NCBI GenBank assembly: GCA_030453005.1
Contig: JAKDLE010000149.1
Location: 1 to 6,939, forward strand
Length of the DNA stretch: 6,939 nucleotides
DNA from: Pseudonocardia sp.
Lineage (GTDB): Bacteria > Actinomycetota > Actinomycetes > Mycobacteriales > Pseudonocardiaceae
Direction of reading: 5' to 3'
A program made the position numbers and the translations under genes. How positions within the stretch are numbered: position 1 is the first letter of the stretch; every line of letters starts with the position of its first letter. This document shows, piece by piece, positions 5,738 to 6,939 of this stretch. The notes under the pieces were generated by a model. It did no database searches. It saw nothing but the letters and a program-made list of their open reading frames with translations, and was not told the origin of the DNA.

Positions 5738-6939
5738 TCACCCCACCCAGACCACGCAAGGAATCGGGGTGTAGCGCGTCGTCTGGGTCTCCGAGCGGAC
5801 CTCACCGGTGTTGATGTCGCGCAGCGTGCGGGTGTCGGTGATGGTGAAGCCGGGCGCGCCGTTGCTGGGGTTGCACGGCTCGCCTGCCGGGATGGTGACC
5901 GTGTTCGGCTCGGTCGGGTTGGTGCGCGGCCCTGTCGTCGACGTCACCTCGTAGTACTTGGTGCCGAGCAGCGTCACGGTGAGCGACGAGGGCGTCCACG
6001 CGGTCCGGATGATCACCGCGGTGGGTGTGTCGTTGCGGAACCGCATGTCGATCGCACCGCTGGCGATCGTGGCCTCGCGGCCCGGGGGGTAGCGGCTGAT
6101 GTAGAAGCTGTGCGGGGTGTGCTCCACGTCGGTCATGCCTGCGAAGTACGCCGCGTTGTAGAGCGTCGTGGACACCTGCGACACGCCGCCCGCGATGCCG
6201 CGCGCCGGCTGCCCGTTGTCGATGACGCCTGCCTGGACGTAGCCGTTGGCGGCGGTGCGCGGCCCGGTGGCGGCGTCGAGGCTGAAGGTCTCCCCGGGTT
6301 CCACGACGGTGCCGTCGATCAGATCGGCCGCCCGCCGGATGTTGATCCCCGAGTCGCGGGCGAAGCCACCGGTCTCGAACCGGCTGATCTCCCCGGCGAC
6401 GCCGAGCGCCTCCAGCTCCGCGGTGGTGAGCTCGGCGGGCTGGTCGGAGTACACGGCGGTGATCTCGCGCGGTCCGGTACCGGTGAGCACCTCGAGCAGG
6501 TCGGCGAGGGTGGCGTCGTAGTCGACGCCGCGGCCGTCCTGCGACGGGACGACCGACGGCGGGGCGGTGGCGAAGTTCAGCTCGGCGTCACGGGCCTCCC
6601 GCTCGGACCCCGCGAGCTGAGGGGTGAGCGCATCGGTGATGACGGTCGGGTTGAGGACCGGCTCGAGCCCGCCGTCGGCCCCGGGCTCGAACGACAGGGC
6701 CTCGGCGATGGTCTCGGGCTCGAGGACACCCTCCGTGTCCCCCTCGCCGAGGACGGTGACGGGCGCGGAGACGGCCGGGACCGCCACCTCCTCCAGGGCG
6801 GTCGCCACGTCCTCGGAGGTGGTCAGCGTGGGCAGCTCGATGAGCGGTAGCGCGACCGGGACCCCGGACGCCCACTCCCGCTCGAGCACGTCGATCGCGG
6901 CGGGCACGTCGAGCTGCTGGCCCGGCACCGGGTCGACGG
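5738..6939 (-). CDS. VanW family cell-envelope protein (C-terminal 399 residues, N-terminus off right edge)
   Basis: The frame is open to the right edge, so the start and any membrane anchor or signal are not visible. The visible chain begins with two related segments (about residues 12-48 and 140-180), each with a GVPVALPLIELPTLTT- or REITAVYSDQPAELTT-like core. These look like the PG_binding_4 repeats that precede VanW domains. The VanW domain itself covers about 187-330 and shows the family landmarks GINIRRAADLIDG, VVEPGETFSL, GGVSQVSTTLYNAA and HSFYISRYPPGREATI. The tail, from about 340, is a Thr-rich segment with two Cys (PCNPSNG and IPCVVW), which could form a disulfide if exported. VanW proteins are named after a gene in vancomycin-resistance clusters, but their biochemical role is unclear. 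No other van gene is present, so resistance should not be inferred; an envelope role fits better. Confidence 0.88.
   Translation of the reverse strand, partial: VDPVPGQQLDVPAAIDVLEREWASGVPVALPLIELPTLTTSEDVATALEEVAVPAVSAPVTVLGEGDTEGVLEPETIAEALSFEPGADGGLEPVLNPTVITDALTPQLAGSEREARDAELNFATAPPSVVPSQDGRGVDYDATLADLLEVLTGTGPREITAVYSDQPAELTTAELEALGVAGEISRFETGGFARDSGINIRRAADLIDGTVVEPGETFSLDAATGPRTAANGYVQAGVIDNGQPARGIAGGVSQVSTTLYNAAYFAGMTDVEHTPHSFYISRYPPGREATIASGAIDMRFRNDTPTAVIIRTAWTPSSLTVTLLGTKYYEVTSTTGPRTNPTEPNTVTIPAGEPCNPSNGAPGFTITDTRTLRDINTGEVRSETQTTRYTPIPCVVWVG

Noticed and set aside
5561..6850. A 429-codon plus-strand frame opposite the VanW and CBS genes
   Set aside because: Its sequence is low-complexity Arg/Gly/Val/Asp-rich and antisense to two genes with clear domains.
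5738..6939. Vancomycin-resistance locus suggested by the VanW domain
   Set aside because: No vanHAX, vanY or vanRS gene is nearby, and VanW-domain proteins are widespread in actinomycetes without resistance.

Overview
The window is very GC-rich with strong third-position G/C bias, GTG/TTG as well as ATG starts, and mycolate/actinomycete-type gene families. It is almost certainly chromosomal DNA of an actinomycete. A Pseudonocardiales-like genome is my best guess, but that is an inference from protein style, not from a marker gene. No rRNA, tRNA, CRISPR array, insertion sequence or phage gene is visible. Six protein genes are supported, two of them cut by the window edges.

Layout, left to right. 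(1) 1-1106, minus strand: the N-terminal 368 codons of a P-loop ATPase that resembles the large LuxR/MalT-type regulators of actinomycetes; its C-terminus lies off the left edge. (2) 1107-1250: a divergent intergenic region with two perfect palindromes. (3) 1251-2066, plus: a glucose-1-phosphate cytidylyltransferase family nucleotidyltransferase (RfbF type), standing alone. (4) 2063-3097, minus: a probably Tat-exported peptidoglycan amidase/PGRP-fold protein with a C-terminal peptidoglycan-binding repeat; its stop codon overlaps the stop of gene 3. (5) 3098-3301: a second divergent region with a good promoter carrying two copies of an inverted-repeat operator. (6) 3302-5161, plus: a FadE5-type acyl-CoA dehydrogenase with the long C-terminal extension. 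(7) 5162-5222: a short convergent gap filled by one large hairpin, probably a bidirectional terminator. (8) 5223-5648, minus: a small protein made of two CBS domains. (9) 5649-5737: a gap holding a strong hairpin terminator and a small inverted repeat near the CBS gene start. (10) 5738-6939, minus: the C-terminal 399 residues of a VanW-domain cell-envelope protein.

Taken together this looks like ordinary chromosomal housekeeping and envelope/lipid metabolism: one sugar-nucleotide enzyme, two cell-wall-associated exported or surface proteins, one beta-oxidation enzyme under apparent local repression, and two regulatory-type proteins. The genes alternate in strand and most look monocistronic, so no multi-gene system can be argued. 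I do not see an undescribed system here. The observations most worth following are the duplicated operator in the acyl-CoA dehydrogenase promoter, the orphan cytidylyltransferase, a small A/T-rich codon insertion in the dehydrogenase, and the Tyr-to-Gln change in the amidase active site.
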